64,000 bases of DNA from Nocardioides soli (GTDB taxonomy: Bacteria > Actinomycetota > Actinomycetes > Propionibacteriales > Nocardioidaceae), in assembly GCF_014191495.1 (NCBI RefSeq), contig NZ_JACHWR010000001.1:1674001-1738000 (forward strand), given 5' to 3'. Below, piece after piece: positions 7,352-18,953 of this stretch. The notes under the pieces were generated by a model that was not told the DNA's origin, ran no database searches, and worked only from the letters and a program-made list of their open reading frames with translations. The translations under genes and the position numbers were made by a program. Positions within the stretch are counted from its first letter, which is position 1. The number at the start of each line of letters is the position of its first letter.

Positions 7352-8260
7352 TCAGACCAGCGACCAGGCGATCCCGTCGAGGATGTCGGACTCGGAGACG
7401 ACCAGCGAGGTGACGTCGGAGCGGCGCAGCACCCGGTCGAGGATCAGTACGCCGGCGGCGATGACGTCGGCGCGGCCGGGGTGCATCGAGGCGATGGCCA
7501 GGCGCTCGGCGACGGTCATCGCGAGCAGCCGGTCGGTGGTGGCGTGGACGTCGGCGACCGGCAGCACCTGCTGGTCGACGAGCTCCCGGTCGTACGCCGC
7601 GAGGTCGAGCACCACGGCGGCGAGCTGGGTGACGGTGCCGGCGACGCCGACCACCGTGGCGGCGTCGGCGGGGTCGACCGGGCAGGCGTCCAGGTGGGCG
7701 TCGATGTCGGCGACGCACGCGGCGATCTCGGCGGCGGTCGGCGGGTCGGAGCGCAGGTGCCGCTCGGTGAGCCGCACCGACCCGATGTCCATCGAGTCCG
7801 CGGCCTCCGGGCCGGTCGCGCCCAGGATCAGCTCGGTCGAGCCGCCGCCGATGTCCACGACCAGGACCGGCGTGTCCGGCCGGTCGCGCAGGTTGCGCAC
7901 GGCACCGCCGAAGGACAGCGCGGCCTCGACCGCGCCGCTGACGACCTCGGGCTCGACGCCCAGGCGCTCGCGCACGCCGGCGACGAACACGTCGGCGTTG
8001 GCCGCGTCGCGGCTGGCCGAGGTGGCCACGAAGCGCACCCGCTCGGGCGGTACGCCGTGCGCGCGGATCAGCTCGGCGTACTCGTCGATCGCGGCGAACG
8101 CCCGCGCCAGCGCCTCGTCGGCGATCCGGCCGGTGCGGTCGAGGTCCTGGCCGAGCCGCACCATCCGCATCTCGCGGACGTCGACGCTCAGCCCATCCGA
8201 TGGGAGCATCGAGCCGACCAGCAACTTGATGGTGTTGGTGCCGCAGTCGATGGCGGCCAC
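7352..8260 (-). CDS. ppx: Exopolyphosphatase / GppA family phosphatase
   Basis: About 302 residues with the actin-like ATPase fold of Ppx/GppA. AIDCGTNTIKLLVG at the N-terminus is the phosphate-1 loop, and VLVVDIGGGSTELI in the middle is the phosphate-2 loop. GVAGTVTQLAAV and the late SDILDG stretch complete the pattern. It hydrolyses polyphosphate and/or pppGpp; actinobacterial members of this length (no C-terminal HD domain) are Ppx1-like. It follows DUF501, as in many actinobacteria. The start is uncertain: GTG at 8260 begins the conserved domain, while a longer frame from 8299 would encode part of the dispersed intergenic repeat, which looks like insertion rather than native coding. Confidence 0.88.
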   Translation of the reverse strand: MAAIDCGTNTIKLLVGSMLPSDGLSVDVREMRMVRLGQDLDRTGRIADEALARAFAAIDEYAELIRAHGVPPERVRFVATSASRDAANADVFVAGVRERLGVEPEVVSGAVEAALSFGGAVRNLRDRPDTPVLVVDIGGGSTELILGATGPEAADSMDIGSVRLTERHLRSDPPTAAEIAACVADIDAHLDACPVDPADAATVVGVAGTVTQLAAVVLDLAAYDRELVDQQVLPVADVHATTDRLLAMTVAERLAIASMHPGRADVIAAGVLILDRVLRRSDVTSLVVSESDILDGIAWSLV

Positions 8261-8262
8261 CT

Positions 8263-8301
8263 GGTTTCGAGACGGGCGCAGAACGCCCTCCTCAACCACC
8301 G
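8263..8301 (+). repeat. Dispersed GGTTTCGAGAC...CTCAACCACCG repeat at the DUF501/ppx junction
   Basis: One unit of the repeat family, reading GGTTTCGAGAC, a variable GC-rich core, then CTCCTCAACCACCG on the plus strand. It sits exactly between DUF501 and ppx. The DUF501 stop codon (TGA at 8294-8292) lies inside it, and the only in-frame upstream extension of ppx is repeat-encoded. Confidence 0.8.
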
Positions 8302-8786
8302 TCGACCACCACGCACGGCCCGGACTCCCACCAGTCGCCGAGCAGGTCGAGCACCTCGTCGCCGAGCGGGTTCACGCCCCTCCCCTGCGCCAGCGACTGG
8401 CCGGCGAGCACGTGCAGGCACTTCACCCGGTCGGGCATGCCGCCGGCGGAGATGCCCTCGATCTCGTCGACCTGCCCAAGCGTGGCGCGGTACTCCAGGT
8501 AGCGCTCGTGCGCGGCTCGGTACGCCGCGGCCAGCTCCGGGTCGCTTCCGAGCCGGTCCTGCATCTCCTTCATCAGGCCCGAGCCCTCGAGGGTGCCGAT
8601 GCGCGAGGCGGCCCGCGGGCAGGTGAGGTAGAAGGTCGTCGGGAACGGCGTGCCGTTCGGCAGCCGCGGCTCCGTGGTCACCACGTCGGGGTTGCCGCAC
8701 GGGCACCGGTGCCCGACCTCGTGGATGGCGCGGGGCTCGCGGCCGAGCTGGGCGGCGATCGCGGACTCGTCGGCGGGGTCGATCAC
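8292..8786 (-). CDS. DUF501 protein
   Basis: A 164-residue cytosolic protein of the actinobacterial DUF501 family (Rv1025-like). Recognisable blocks are the Cys-rich HRCPCGNPDVV, LPNGTPFPTTFYLTCP, and the late GMPDRVKCLHVLAGQSLAQG with a conserved KCLH segment. The paired cysteines and histidines suggest metal binding but no activity is known. GTG at 8786 is chosen because AGGA precedes it and the upstream in-frame extension is made only of repeat sequence. It keeps its conserved position between ftsB and ppx. Its last codons and stop fall within a dispersed repeat, so its native C-terminus may have been altered. Confidence 0.85.
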   Translation of the reverse strand: MIDPADESAIAAQLGREPRAIHEVGHRCPCGNPDVVTTEPRLPNGTPFPTTFYLTCPRAASRIGTLEGSGLMKEMQDRLGSDPELAAAYRAAHERYLEYRATLGQVDEIEGISAGGMPDRVKCLHVLAGQSLAQGRGVNPLGDEVLDLLGDWWESGPCVVVDGG

Positions 8787-8806
8787 GGGTCCTATCGTGC
8801 CAGCGG

Positions 8807-8913
8807 GGTTTCGAGACGGTTGCAGCGCAACCTCCTCAACCACCGTGGGGCCGGTGCGGCGCAACCTCCTCAACCACCGTGGGGCCGGTGCAGCGCAACC
8901 TCCTCAACCACCG
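8807..8913 (+). repeat. Repeat array: one full unit plus two tandem half-units
   Basis: GGTTTCGAGACGGTTGC starts the array and the CCTCCTCAACCACCGTGG half is then present three times with a period of about 36 bases, separated by GGCCGGTGC-type spacers. It occupies the gap between ftsB and DUF501. This shows that the 3' half of the unit can duplicate in tandem. Confidence 0.8.
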
Positions 8914-8936
8914 TGGCGCGGTGAGGCGCGACCGGC

Positions 8937-9530
8937 TCAGCCGCCGCCGTCGGTGATCTTGCCGATCCTCTTGGCCGGCGGCTTCTCCGGCGCGGGCGGG
9001 TTGCCGGCGAGCTCGACGGATCGCCACGCGGTCGACCACCAGGCCTTCGGCGCCTTCGGGGTCGCCGCGGCGGGGTCGCTGAGCGTCGCGTCGCTCTGCA
9101 CCGGCTCGCCGTCCTCGTCGAGCACGACGTACGCCGTCTCGCCGGGCATCACGTAGTTGAGGTCACGGGCCTGCTGGCGGACGTACGCCGGGTCCTTCCA
9201 GCGGCGCTGCTCCCGCTCCAGGTCGCCGATCTGCGCCTCGCGCAGCGCGATCTTGCCCTTGAGGTCGTCGATGTGCGCGCGCTGGTCGAGGTAGGCGCGC
9301 AGCGACGAGGCGTAGGAGATCGTCAGCAGTGACAGCACCAGCACGAGCACCGCCGCCCGGCCCGTGAGCCGCGGTCGGCGCCGGCCGGGCAGCCCACCGG
9401 CCACGGCGGCCCCGGGCGCGTCCGACCCCGGACGCGCGCCGGACCGTGCGGGCGCACTCACCCGGCCGGGTCCGGTGCGACCTCGGGGCCGCACGCCGCG
9501 CGCGGGCGTACGACGAGACTCGGAGGGCAT
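8937..9530 (-). CDS. ftsB: Septum formation initiator FtsB/DivIC
   Basis: A 197-residue bitopic membrane protein. A long basic Pro/Arg-rich cytoplasmic N-terminus (about 1-57) is followed by one membrane helix (AAVLVLVLSLLTISYAS, about 58-76) and a coiled coil (YLDQRAHIDDLKGKIALRE onwards). The conserved DPAYVRQQARDLNYVMPGE block comes next, then a Pro/Ala-rich tail. It would act at the division septum with FtsL and FtsQ. It lies 15 bases after eno with a clear AGGAG site, the standard actinobacterial arrangement. The extended N-terminus is typical of actinobacterial homologues. Confidence 0.92.
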   Translation of the reverse strand: MPSESRRTPARGVRPRGRTGPGRVSAPARSGARPGSDAPGAAVAGGLPGRRRPRLTGRAAVLVLVLSLLTISYASSLRAYLDQRAHIDDLKGKIALREAQIGDLEREQRRWKDPAYVRQQARDLNYVMPGETAYVVLDEDGEPVQSDATLSDPAAATPKAPKAWWSTAWRSVELAGNPPAPEKPPAKRIGKITDGGG

Positions 9531-9545
9531 GTCTCCTAGGGTCGC

Positions 9546-12030
<2,485 letters not shown>

Positions 12031-12106
12031 CCGGGGACCTGACCGGATTCCTGTCGATCGTCGTCCGATAATTCGGAAAGTCCCATGCGTCACGTGCGAC
12101 ACACCC

Positions 12107-12112
12107 TACGCT
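12107..12112 (+). promoter_or_regulatory. -10 box of a leaderless promoter
   Basis: TACGCT lies exactly 7 bases before the GTG of collagen-like gene B, the same geometry as for gene A. The 5' coding halves of A and B are near-identical while the sequences further upstream differ. Confidence 0.5.
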
Positions 12113-12119
12113 CGTCCGC

Positions 12120-13028
12120 GTGACCTCGACCCGGCGCCGCATCGTCCCCGCCCTCTCCCTCGCCTCGCTGGCCCTGACCACCGTGATCGGCACGGCCGGC
12201 GCGGCCGAGGCCGCCCCGAAGCGCATCATCAGCGCCTGCTACAACGTCGACACCGGCAGGATCCGGGTCGTCGAGAGCATCGCCGACTGCCGCCCGGCCG
12301 AGAGCCACATCCGCTGGAAGCGCGGCGGCAAGAACGCCCAGCAGGGCGCGCGCGGCCCGAAGGGCGTCGCCGGGCCGATGGGGCCGATGGGGCCGGCGGG
12401 TCCCCAGGGGGCAACCGGCGCCACCGGCACTCCCGGGGCGGCGGGAGCACCCGGCGCGCCGGGTGCGATCGGCCCCGTCGGGGCGACCGGACCGGCGGGT
12501 GCGACGGGAGCGACCGGGCCCGCAGGAGACACCGGAGCCGCCGGCGCGACGGGAGCGACCGGGCCCGCAGGAGACACCGGAGCCACCGGAGCGACCGGCC
12601 CCGCCGGCACCGCTCAGCCGTCGTACGGGTACGCGCGCGCCGCCAACGGGACCAACCTGAGCCCGGGCGGCGCCAACACGGTGAGCTTCGGCATGTACAC
12701 CAACGCCGGCGACGTGAGCGTGGAGAGCGACCACATCGCCGTCACGTCGGGCGTCTACCAGGTCACGCTGTCGCTGCGCAGCGAGTCGACGAACACCGCG
12801 ATCTGGTGGGTCGACACCTCGTCCGACTACACGGCCTGGATGGGCAGCCAGCTCTCGTTCCCCGCCGCCGCGTCACCGTCGGCCGCGGTGACCAGCTCGG
12901 TCACCTTCGTCGCCAACGTCGTCACCGAGGGGATCTTCCGGCCGAGGTACGTCAGCGGCTCCCAGGCGAACTTCCGCGACATCCAGCTCACCGTCGTCAA
13001 GCTCGGCGACATCCCGACGCCCGGCTGA
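12120..13028 (+). CDS. Secreted collagen-like protein B
   Basis: 302 residues. Signal peptide and Cys module (residues 1-75) are practically identical to protein A. A shorter Gly-X-Y region (about 76-162) has two copies of a [18 protein letters not shown] block. An unrelated beta-rich C-terminal domain (about 163-302) begins [15 protein letters not shown] and contains [10 protein letters not shown] and [12 protein letters not shown], again fitting a jelly-roll trimerisation head. Proteins A and B thus share the secretion and stalk design but present different heads. The 3' end overlaps the convergent histidine-kinase frame by 156 bases. Confidence 0.82.
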   Translation: MTSTRRRIVPALSLASLALTTVIGTAGAAEAAPKRIISACYNVDTGRIRVVESIADCRPAESHIRWKRGGKNAQQGARGPKGVAGPMGPMGPAGPQGATGATGTPGAAGAPGAPGAIGPVGATGPAGATGATGPAGDTGAAGATGATGPAGDTGATGATGPAGTAQPSYGYARAANGTNLSPGGANTVSFGMYTNAGDVSVESDHIAVTSGVYQVTLSLRSESTNTAIWWVDTSSDYTAWMGSQLSFPAAASPSAAVTSSVTFVANVVTEGIFRPRYVSGSQANFRDIQLTVVKLGDIPTPG

Positions 13029-15044
13029 CGGGAAGGTGACGCTCATCGTGGTCCCCCCGGTCGCCGGGTTGCCGGTCGCCCAGGCGGTGCCGTCGTGCCG
13101 CTCGGCGATGCGCTTGACGATCGAGAGCCCCAGGCCGGTGCCCCGGTAGCCGCCGTCCGCGTGCGCCCGGTGGAAGCTGTCGAAGACCCGTGACTGCTGG
13201 TCCTCGGGGATGCCGATCCCGTTGTCGCTGACCTCGACCAGCACCATCGGGTGGGCGTCGCCGTCGGCCAGCACCCGGGCGGCGACCCGCACCTCGGGCA
13301 CGACACCCGGTGCGACGTACTTGACCGCGTTGCCGACCAGGTTGTCGACGACCTGGCGCAGCAGCACGGGCTCGGCGAGCACCGGCGGCAGATCCGGATC
13401 GACCGTGATCAGGGGCGACTCCCCGCCCTTGACCCGGACGGCGTCGACGCGCGCCCGCGCCACGTCGGTGGCGACCGCGTGGAGGTCGACCCGCACGGGG
13501 TTGATCTTGAGGTCGCGCGCCGTCGTGTAGGCGAGCAGGTCGCTGATCAGGTGCTGCATGCGCTGGGCCGCCCGCAGGATCCGGCCGAGCTGGTCGGCCT
13601 GGCGGTCCAGGGGCACGACCGTGCCGGCCTGCGCGGCCTCGAGCAGCGCCTCGGACCAGCCCTCGACGACCGTGAGCGGGTTGAGCAGGTCGTGGGCGAC
13701 CACACCGGCGAACGACGCCAGCTCGTCACGCTCGCGCCGGTCGGCCGTGACGTCGTGGAAGACCGCCACGGTCAGCAGCGGGTCGGTGTTCGGCAGCGGG
13801 CGCACCGTCACCTCGATCAGCCGGCCGTCGGGCGCGGCCGGGTTGCGCACGAAGACGTCGACCCCGTCGATCTGCTCGCCCGCGAGCGCCCGGGTGAACG
13901 GGCCACTCTCGCGTGTCAGCCGGGTGCCGTCCGCGTAGAACATGCCGTAGTCCCCGCTCTCCACCCGCCCCTCGGCATCGAGCTGGACGCCGCCGATGAG
14001 ATGGGTCGCGGCGGGGTTGCGGAGCACGAGGTGGCCGGTGTCGTCGAGGACGCTGACGCCGTCGGCCATCGTGTCGAGGATGGTGCGGAGCATGGTCGCC
14101 TGCTCCTGCGATGCGGCCTCCGACCGGGCGATGCGCCGGTTGAGGAGCAGCAGCTCGCGGCGGGCCACGGAGAGGGCGAGGTTCAGGACGACGATCATCG
14201 CGACGTAGGACTGGAACACCAGCTCGCGGGCGGTCACGTCGTCGATGCTCGTGAACGGTCCTTGGTTCAGGACGGTGGCGACCGTGACCCCCGCCGTCAG
14301 CAGGATCGCGTGGATGTCGGCGACCCACGACGTGAACCGGGTCCCCGCCCACACGCACGTCGTCAGCACCAGGAACGGCACCGGCAGGTCGTCGTTGGTC
14401 CAGAACACCAGCCAGGTGGCGAGACCGGTCGCCACGACGAGGCCGACCGCCTCCACGATGGTTCCGCGCCCCACCCCGGCGAGCCCGCCGTGCGGGGCCC
14501 GCGCGACGTTGCGGGCCAGCATCGACAGCGGGAAGATCGCGAGCACCCCGACCGTGGTGCGCAGGACCCAGGTCGCCAGCGAGGCCCAGCTGCCGTCGGT
14601 CAGCAGCACGATCGTGGTGGGTCCGGCCAGCGACGCCACGGCGGCGGAGAGGAACGCCGCACCGGCCAGGACACCCAGGTCACGCACGCCCGGCACCCCG
14701 GGTGGCGGCCGGTCGCCGAAGCCCCACATCGCGGGACACCAGCGGCTCAGCAGCATCCCGAACACCAGCACCTGCGCGACCGTGCCCGCCGCCAGTCCGA
14801 CGGACAGCCAGGTGTCGGCGCCGGTCAGGTCGTTGACCGCCCAGGAGCAGACGAACAGCACGACCGCGTCGAGGACCAGGCCGCGCCGCCAGCCGGTGAC
14901 GGCGAACCACGCGGCCGCGACACCCGCCGCCGGCCACACCAGCGCAAGCTCCGCGCCCTCCAGCACCGTCAGCCGTCCGAGCAGGGCCGCCACGACGAAG
15001 TACGCGGCGAAGGACCCCAGGTCGAGCAGCCGGGCCCGGCTCAC
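12873..15044 (-). CDS. Membrane sensor histidine kinase (MASE1-like, PAS, HisKA, HATPase)
   Basis: 723 residues. The N-terminal eight or so membrane helices (about 1-290) resemble the MASE1 sensory domain ([21 protein letters not shown]). A PAS-like domain (about 320-445) has [20 protein letters not shown]. The H-box is [17 protein letters not shown] with the phospho-His near residue 464; the ATPase domain has [18 protein letters not shown] and [12 protein letters not shown]. The GTG start overlaps the response-regulator stop by 4 bases, so the two form a pair. After the natural kinase end (MSVTF) the frame runs on about 55 residues antisense to collagen gene B, an odd, low-complexity acidic tail. 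Confidence 0.88.
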   Translation of the reverse strand: MSRARLLDLGSFAAYFVVAALLGRLTVLEGAELALVWPAAGVAAAWFAVTGWRRGLVLDAVVLFVCSWAVNDLTGADTWLSVGLAAGTVAQVLVFGMLLSRWCPAMWGFGDRPPPGVPGVRDLGVLAGAAFLSAAVASLAGPTTIVLLTDGSWASLATWVLRTTVGVLAIFPLSMLARNVARAPHGGLAGVGRGTIVEAVGLVVATGLATWLVFWTNDDLPVPFLVLTTCVWAGTRFTSWVADIHAILLTAGVTVATVLNQGPFTSIDDVTARELVFQSYVAMIVVLNLALSVARRELLLLNRRIARSEAASQEQATMLRTILDTMADGVSVLDDTGHLVLRNPAATHLIGGVQLDAEGRVESGDYGMFYADGTRLTRESGPFTRALAGEQIDGVDVFVRNPAAPDGRLIEVTVRPLPNTDPLLTVAVFHDVTADRRERDELASFAGVVAHDLLNPLTVVEGWSEALLEAAQAGTVVPLDRQADQLGRILRAAQRMQHLISDLLAYTTARDLKINPVRVDLHAVATDVARARVDAVRVKGGESPLITVDPDLPPVLAEPVLLRQVVDNLVGNAVKYVAPGVVPEVRVAARVLADGDAHPMVLVEVSDNGIGIPEDQQSRVFDSFHRAHADGGYRGTGLGLSIVKRIAERHDGTAWATGNPATGGTTMSVTFPSAGRRDVAELDDGELDVAEVRLGAADVPRPEDPLGDDVGDEGDRAGHRGRR

Positions 15045-15421
15045 CCCCGGCTCCCCCCGGCCGCGAGCGCCCGTCGGGCGGCCGCTCGCAGGTCGTCGGG
15101 GTCGAAGGGCTTGGCGATCCGCTCGCGGCCCGAGCGCTCGATCCGCTCGATGATCTCGCCGGTCCACTGCACGGTGACGAAGACGGCGGGCAGGCCCGGC
15201 CAGTGCTGCTCGGCCTCGGCCAGCAGCGCGACCCCGTCGGTGTCGGCGAGGGCGTAGTCCATCAGCACGAGGTCGGGCCGGTAGGCCGGCTCCTCCTCAC
15301 GCAGCCGGCGCAGCGCGGCCGCGGACGACAGTCCGCGCACCTCGTGGCCGTCCGTCACCATGCAGTGCGCGATCCAGTCGCGCACGTCGACATCGTCCTC
15401 GACGATCAGCACCCGAGACAC
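15041..15421 (-). CDS. Single-domain response regulator (receiver only)
   Basis: About 126 residues forming one CheY-like receiver. VLIVEDDVDVRDW carries the acidic pocket, DLVLMDYALADTDG the phospho-Asp, VFVTVQWTG the Thr region and RIAKPFDPDDL the conserved Lys. No output domain is present, so it must signal by protein contact or feed a phosphorelay. I chose the GTG at 15421 because a -10 box TAGGGT ends 7 bases upstream, giving a leaderless start; longer in-frame extensions have no conserved sequence. It overlaps the kinase gene. Confidence 0.85.
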   Translation of the reverse strand: MSRVLIVEDDVDVRDWIAHCMVTDGHEVRGLSSAAALRRLREEEPAYRPDLVLMDYALADTDGVALLAEAEQHWPGLPAVFVTVQWTGEIIERIERSGRERIAKPFDPDDLRAAARRALAAGGSRG

Positions 15422-15428
15422 GGCGCCG

Positions 15429-15434
15429 ACCCTA
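15429..15434 (-). promoter_or_regulatory. -10 box of a leaderless promoter (response regulator)
   Basis: TAGGGT on the minus strand ends 7 bases before the GTG at 15421. It matches the geometry at the collagen genes and supports the short receiver-only reading. Confidence 0.5.
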
Positions 15435-15595
15435 GCGCCCCGCGCGGGAGATTCCATGACGTTTCGCACAGCCATGGCAGGCACCTCGCTGCGTTGGCGA
15501 CGCTCGGAAGACGAGTGGGTATGCCGTCGCGCCGCCGCCTTGCGACGCACATACCCTGACCACGCCAACCGTCACGCTATCTCCCACCCGCGGCG

Positions 15596-16684
15596 CTAGC
15601 GTTCGCCGGTCCGCGCGTCGAAGAACCCCAGGTTCGCGCGCAGCCGCTCGTCGTCGGGGCGTACGCCGAGCGCGTGCTCGGCGGCGCGCCGCCCCTCGTC
15701 GAAGCGCCCGGTCCAGTAGCAGCTCACCGCGAGCTCGTCGTGCGCCCGCCACAGGTACGCGTCGTGGTCGACGAAGAGGTCGTCGGGACCCGGCGCGGGG
15801 GCCGCGACGGCGGCCCGGGCATAGAGCACCGCGACCTCGAACCGCTCCCGCGAGCGCTCCAGTCGCGCCAGCTCGACCAGCGGCTCGATCCGCGTCGGGC
15901 GGGCGGCATAGGCGTCGAGATAGGCCTCGGCCACCTCGGCGTGCGGCCGGCCGAGCCGTTCGAGGCAGCAGCCGACCTGGAAGCCGGCGTACCACCGCTC
16001 CTGGTCCCAGCCCTGCTGGTTCGCCGCCCGCTCCCGATAGGCCGCGAGCGCCCGCTCGTGCTCGCCGGCGTCGCGCCACGACTGCGCCAGGTAGAACTGC
16101 GTGCGCGGGTCCCCCGGCCGACGCCGGAGCTCGGCGGCCAGCAGTTCGGCGTCGCGGCGGTAGGTCTCCGGGTCTCGGGATCGGGCGCCATCGTGGTGCT
16201 GGAGGATGCGCGGCGCCGCGAGGGTGCCGACCTCCGCGCCCGGGAGCTCCAGGTGCTCGTGCACCACGCCGCGCCAGCGCCACGGCCGGTCGAGGCGCAC
16301 GAGGTGGATCCGGCCGAAGCGGTTGCCCGCGTAGTCGACCGCCAGCTGGTAGCCGTCCGCGGTCAGGTCCGGCCAACGCTCGGGCGCGTCGACGAGCTCG
16401 TCGTCGGCGTCGATCCAGAGCGCGTAGTCGCCACGGCGCGCGTGCTCGAGCGAGCGAGCCGCCTCCAGCGCCTCGTGCCGGTTGTGGCCGAAGGAGACCC
16501 AGGGTCGCTCGATCAACCGCCCGGGCACGCCGGCGAGGCTGCGGCGGACCAGTTCCTGGGTGCCGTCGGTCGAGCCGGTATCGCTGACGACCCACCAGTC
16601 GACGTACGGACGGACGCTGCGCAGGCAGCGCTCGATGACCGGCGCCTCGTCCTTGACGATCATGTGCAGTCCGACGCCGGGCAT
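15596..16684 (-). CDS. GT2 glycosyltransferase with C-terminal TPR repeats
   Basis: 362 residues. The N-terminal GT-A domain (about 1-200) starts LHMIVKDEAPVIERCLRS, then VVSDTGSTDGTQELV and the metal-binding DYALWIDADDEL, a WaaE/family-2 pattern common in TPR-glycosyltransferases. The C-terminal half is built of helix pairs of TPR type (RRPGDPRTQFYLAQSW onwards). Members glycosylate proteins or surface glycans from nucleotide sugars. Placed between two collagen-like loci, a role in decorating their Thr-rich stalks is an attractive inference. Start chosen at 16684 because TACGAT lies 7 bases upstream (leaderless); longer frames extend into the divergent promoter. Confidence 0.82.
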   Translation of the reverse strand: MPGVGLHMIVKDEAPVIERCLRSVRPYVDWWVVSDTGSTDGTQELVRRSLAGVPGRLIERPWVSFGHNRHEALEAARSLEHARRGDYALWIDADDELVDAPERWPDLTADGYQLAVDYAGNRFGRIHLVRLDRPWRWRGVVHEHLELPGAEVGTLAAPRILQHHDGARSRDPETYRRDAELLAAELRRRPGDPRTQFYLAQSWRDAGEHERALAAYRERAANQQGWDQERWYAGFQVGCCLERLGRPHAEVAEAYLDAYAARPTRIEPLVELARLERSRERFEVAVLYARAAVAAPAPGPDDLFVDHDAYLWRAHDELAVSCYWTGRFDEGRRAAEHALGVRPDDERLRANLGFFDARTGER

Positions 16685-16691
16685 GGCCCGC

Positions 16692-16718
16692 ATCGTAGAG
16701 CCCCGGCATCCGTACACT
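16692..16718. promoter_or_regulatory. Divergent leaderless promoter pair
   Basis: Two -10 boxes face away from each other: TACGAT on the minus strand (16692-16697) and TACACT on the plus strand (16713-16718). Each ends 7 bases before the start codon of its gene (GT2-TPR at 16684 and TPR lipoprotein at 16726). The two promoters must overlap in their upstream elements, suggesting co-regulation. Confidence 0.55.
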
Positions 16719-16725
16719 GACCGCC

Positions 16726-17289
16726 GTGTCGTGGTCTCCCCGTATCGCTGCCGCCTCCGTGACGCTCGCGCTCCTCGCCGCCCTCGCCGGATGCGGCGGC
16801 GACGACGAGTCGACGTCCGACGCCGACGCCAGGACGGCCACCGCCGACTCGGCGAGCGCCACGCTCGTCCAGAAGGGGCTCGCCGAGCTCGCCGCCGGCG
16901 ACACGAAGGCCGCGAAGGTCACCTTCGAGAACGTCGTCGACATCGATCCCGGCAACGTCTACGGCCACTACAACCTCGGCGTGATCGCGCAGGAGGCCGG
17001 CGACGAGAAGGCCGCGATGAAGGAGTACGACGCCGCGCTGGCCACCGACGGCGACTTCGCGTCGGCGCTCTACAACAAGGCGATCCTCACCGAGTCCGCC
17101 GACCTGGCGGCGGCGGTCGAGCTCTACCAGAAGACGGTCGAGGTCGAGCCGACGATGGCGGCGGCGTTCATGCGCCTGGGATTCGCGCTCGTCGAACTCG
17201 GCCGCACCGACGCGGGCGAGGAGGCGCTCGGCAAGGGCATCGCGCTCGACCCGTCGATGAAGGACGTCCAGGCGCCGACGTACGACTGA
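16726..17289 (+). CDS. TPR-containing lipoprotein
   Basis: 187 residues. The signal sequence ends in a lipobox, LAALAGC, with Cys at about residue 23; an acidic linker rich in Asp/Ser/Ala follows. Residues about 45-180 form three to four TPR units (GNVYGHYNLGVIAQEAGD, FASALYNKAILTE, AAAFMRLGFALVELG). It is therefore a surface-anchored protein-protein interaction module. Transcribed divergently from the GT2-TPR gene from a shared intergenic region, and both carry TPRs, so a common pathway is likely. Exact role unknown. Confidence 0.82.
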   Translation: MSWSPRIAAASVTLALLAALAGCGGDDESTSDADARTATADSASATLVQKGLAELAAGDTKAAKVTFENVVDIDPGNVYGHYNLGVIAQEAGDEKAAMKEYDAALATDGDFASALYNKAILTESADLAAAVELYQKTVEVEPTMAAAFMRLGFALVELGRTDAGEEALGKGIALDPSMKDVQAPTYD

Positions 17290-17299
17290 GTCCCGGCCC

Positions 17300-18877
17300 T
17301 CAGGCCGGCAACCGGACGTAGACGAAGGTGCGCGGCCCGCTGCCGACCAGGACGTAGTGGTCCTCGAACCACGCGATCAGGTCGGGCGTCCACGGCACGA
17401 AGTCGCTGAGCTCCACCGAGAGCACCACGTAGTCGGCACGCTCGAACCACTCCCGCCACCGGTCGACGAAGGCCGGCCGGTACGGCGGCGGCGTGTGCGC
17501 GGGCACGTAGTCGTTCTCCGCGAACCAGACGCCGTAGGGGTCGAGCGGCACGTCGCACGACCGCGGCGCGCCCATCCGGTCGGCGACCAGCACGACCGTG
17601 GGCAGGTCGGTCGCCACGCACGAGCCGCTCGGGACGTAGCGGCGGATCAGCGGCCCGGGGTCGGCGCTCTCGGCGGTGTAGTCGGCCGACCGCGCGAGGG
17701 CGCCCGGGACGAGCAGGACGGCCGCGACCACCAGGGCAGCGACCACCGCGAGAGCCGGCCGGGCACGGCGTACGACGACCGCGAGCGCGTCGACCACGGC
17801 GGCGACCCCGAGGGCGACGGGCAGCACGAGGAGCGCGACCAGGAAGTAGGCGTAGTGGTCGAAGAACTGGCGCGGCTGCAGCATGCCGGCGAACGCCACG
17901 ACGGCGACGACCACGGTCGCCGTGTGCAGTCGGGTCAGCCGCCCCCGGCGGAGCTCCACGACGACGCCGGCCGCGACGACCAGGACGACCGCGATCAGCA
18001 CGACCACGGCCCGGGCGCTCGCCGCCGGGTCCGGGAGCGCCGACAACCCGAGCACGACGGGCAGCCGGTCCGCCAGGCCCACCCCTCGGTCGAGGTCGTC
18101 GCGGAACAGGTTGACGAGCACGATGTCGCGGACCGCCCGGCCGGGTGCGGCGAGCACCAACGGGAGCGTCAGCAGGGCTCCTCCCGCGAGCACGCCGATC
18201 GACCAGTCGCGCATCGCCCGCCCGCGCGGGAGCAGCGCGAGCAGCACCCCGAGCGCGACCAGCACCCCGAACACCTTGACCGACGTGGCCGCGCCGACCA
18301 GCGCGCCGGCGGCCACGAGCCGAGCGCCGGACGCCGGCCGGCCATCCGCCCGGGCGAGCAGGACCAGCCCGGCGAGCGAGAGGAGCACCAGGTAGGGCTC
18401 GAGGAGCAGCGTCTGGGTGGCGCCGTACGACGTGGGCATCAGCGCGAGCAGCGTGGCGGCGACGAACACCGCCAGCGGGCCGCGGCTGCGCACGACGTAC
18501 CCCGCCAGCACGGTGTTCAGCCCGGCGACGACCACCGTCGCGATCCGGGCCGCGGCCAGTCCGGTCGAGGCTTCGGTCAGTTCGCCGAGCGCGGCGAACG
18601 GGAGCCCCAGCCAGACCGCACCGGGCGGGTGCAGGAGGTCGAAGTCGAGCCACGGCAGCGAGCCGTGCAGCAGGCGCACCGCCGCGCCGAGGTAGACGCC
18701 GTCGTCGTACCCCGTGCCGGCGTAGGAGTGCACGCCGGTCAGCGCGTGGTCGGGACGCAGGGCCGAGGCGGCCACCACCCAGGCGATCAGGGCGGCCGGC
18801 AGGGCCGGCGCGATGGTGACGGCGACGGCCCGGAGTCGGGGGCCGGCGTGGACGACGCGGTCCCGGATGACTGGCAC
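17300..18877 (-). CDS. Polytopic GT-C type membrane glycosyltransferase (ArnT/GT87-like)
   Basis: 525 residues with about ten to twelve hydrophobic segments. An early extracytoplasmic loop, GYDDGVYLGAAVRLLHG followed by LPWLDFDLLHPPG, carries the acidic residues expected of polyprenyl-phosphate-sugar-dependent GT-C enzymes. A long soluble C-terminal region (about 430-525) follows. Such enzymes transfer a sugar from a lipid carrier to a glycan or protein outside the cell. The stop lies 10 bases from the convergent TPR lipoprotein. GTG at 18877 is favoured, with a CATGAT box 6 bases upstream. Its position between collagen genes suggests glycosylation of those proteins, by inference only. Confidence 0.75.
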   Translation of the reverse strand: MPVIRDRVVHAGPRLRAVAVTIAPALPAALIAWVVAASALRPDHALTGVHSYAGTGYDDGVYLGAAVRLLHGSLPWLDFDLLHPPGAVWLGLPFAALGELTEASTGLAAARIATVVVAGLNTVLAGYVVRSRGPLAVFVAATLLALMPTSYGATQTLLLEPYLVLLSLAGLVLLARADGRPASGARLVAAGALVGAATSVKVFGVLVALGVLLALLPRGRAMRDWSIGVLAGGALLTLPLVLAAPGRAVRDIVLVNLFRDDLDRGVGLADRLPVVLGLSALPDPAASARAVVVLIAVVLVVAAGVVVELRRGRLTRLHTATVVVAVVAFAGMLQPRQFFDHYAYFLVALLVLPVALGVAAVVDALAVVVRRARPALAVVAALVVAAVLLVPGALARSADYTAESADPGPLIRRYVPSGSCVATDLPTVVLVADRMGAPRSCDVPLDPYGVWFAENDYVPAHTPPPYRPAFVDRWREWFERADYVVLSVELSDFVPWTPDLIAWFEDHYVLVGSGPRTFVYVRLPA

Positions 18878-18953
18878 CCGCGCATCATGCCGGTCGTGCC
18901 GGACTCCCAGCGACCAGTGTCCCGATTCGGCCATGGAAGGGTCGGTACGCCGC

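Noticed and set aside
8807..8913. CRISPR-like repeat array
   Set aside because: Only three copies of a half-unit with near-identical short spacers, no cas genes, and the same unit occurs dispersed elsewhere. It is an intergenic repeat family.
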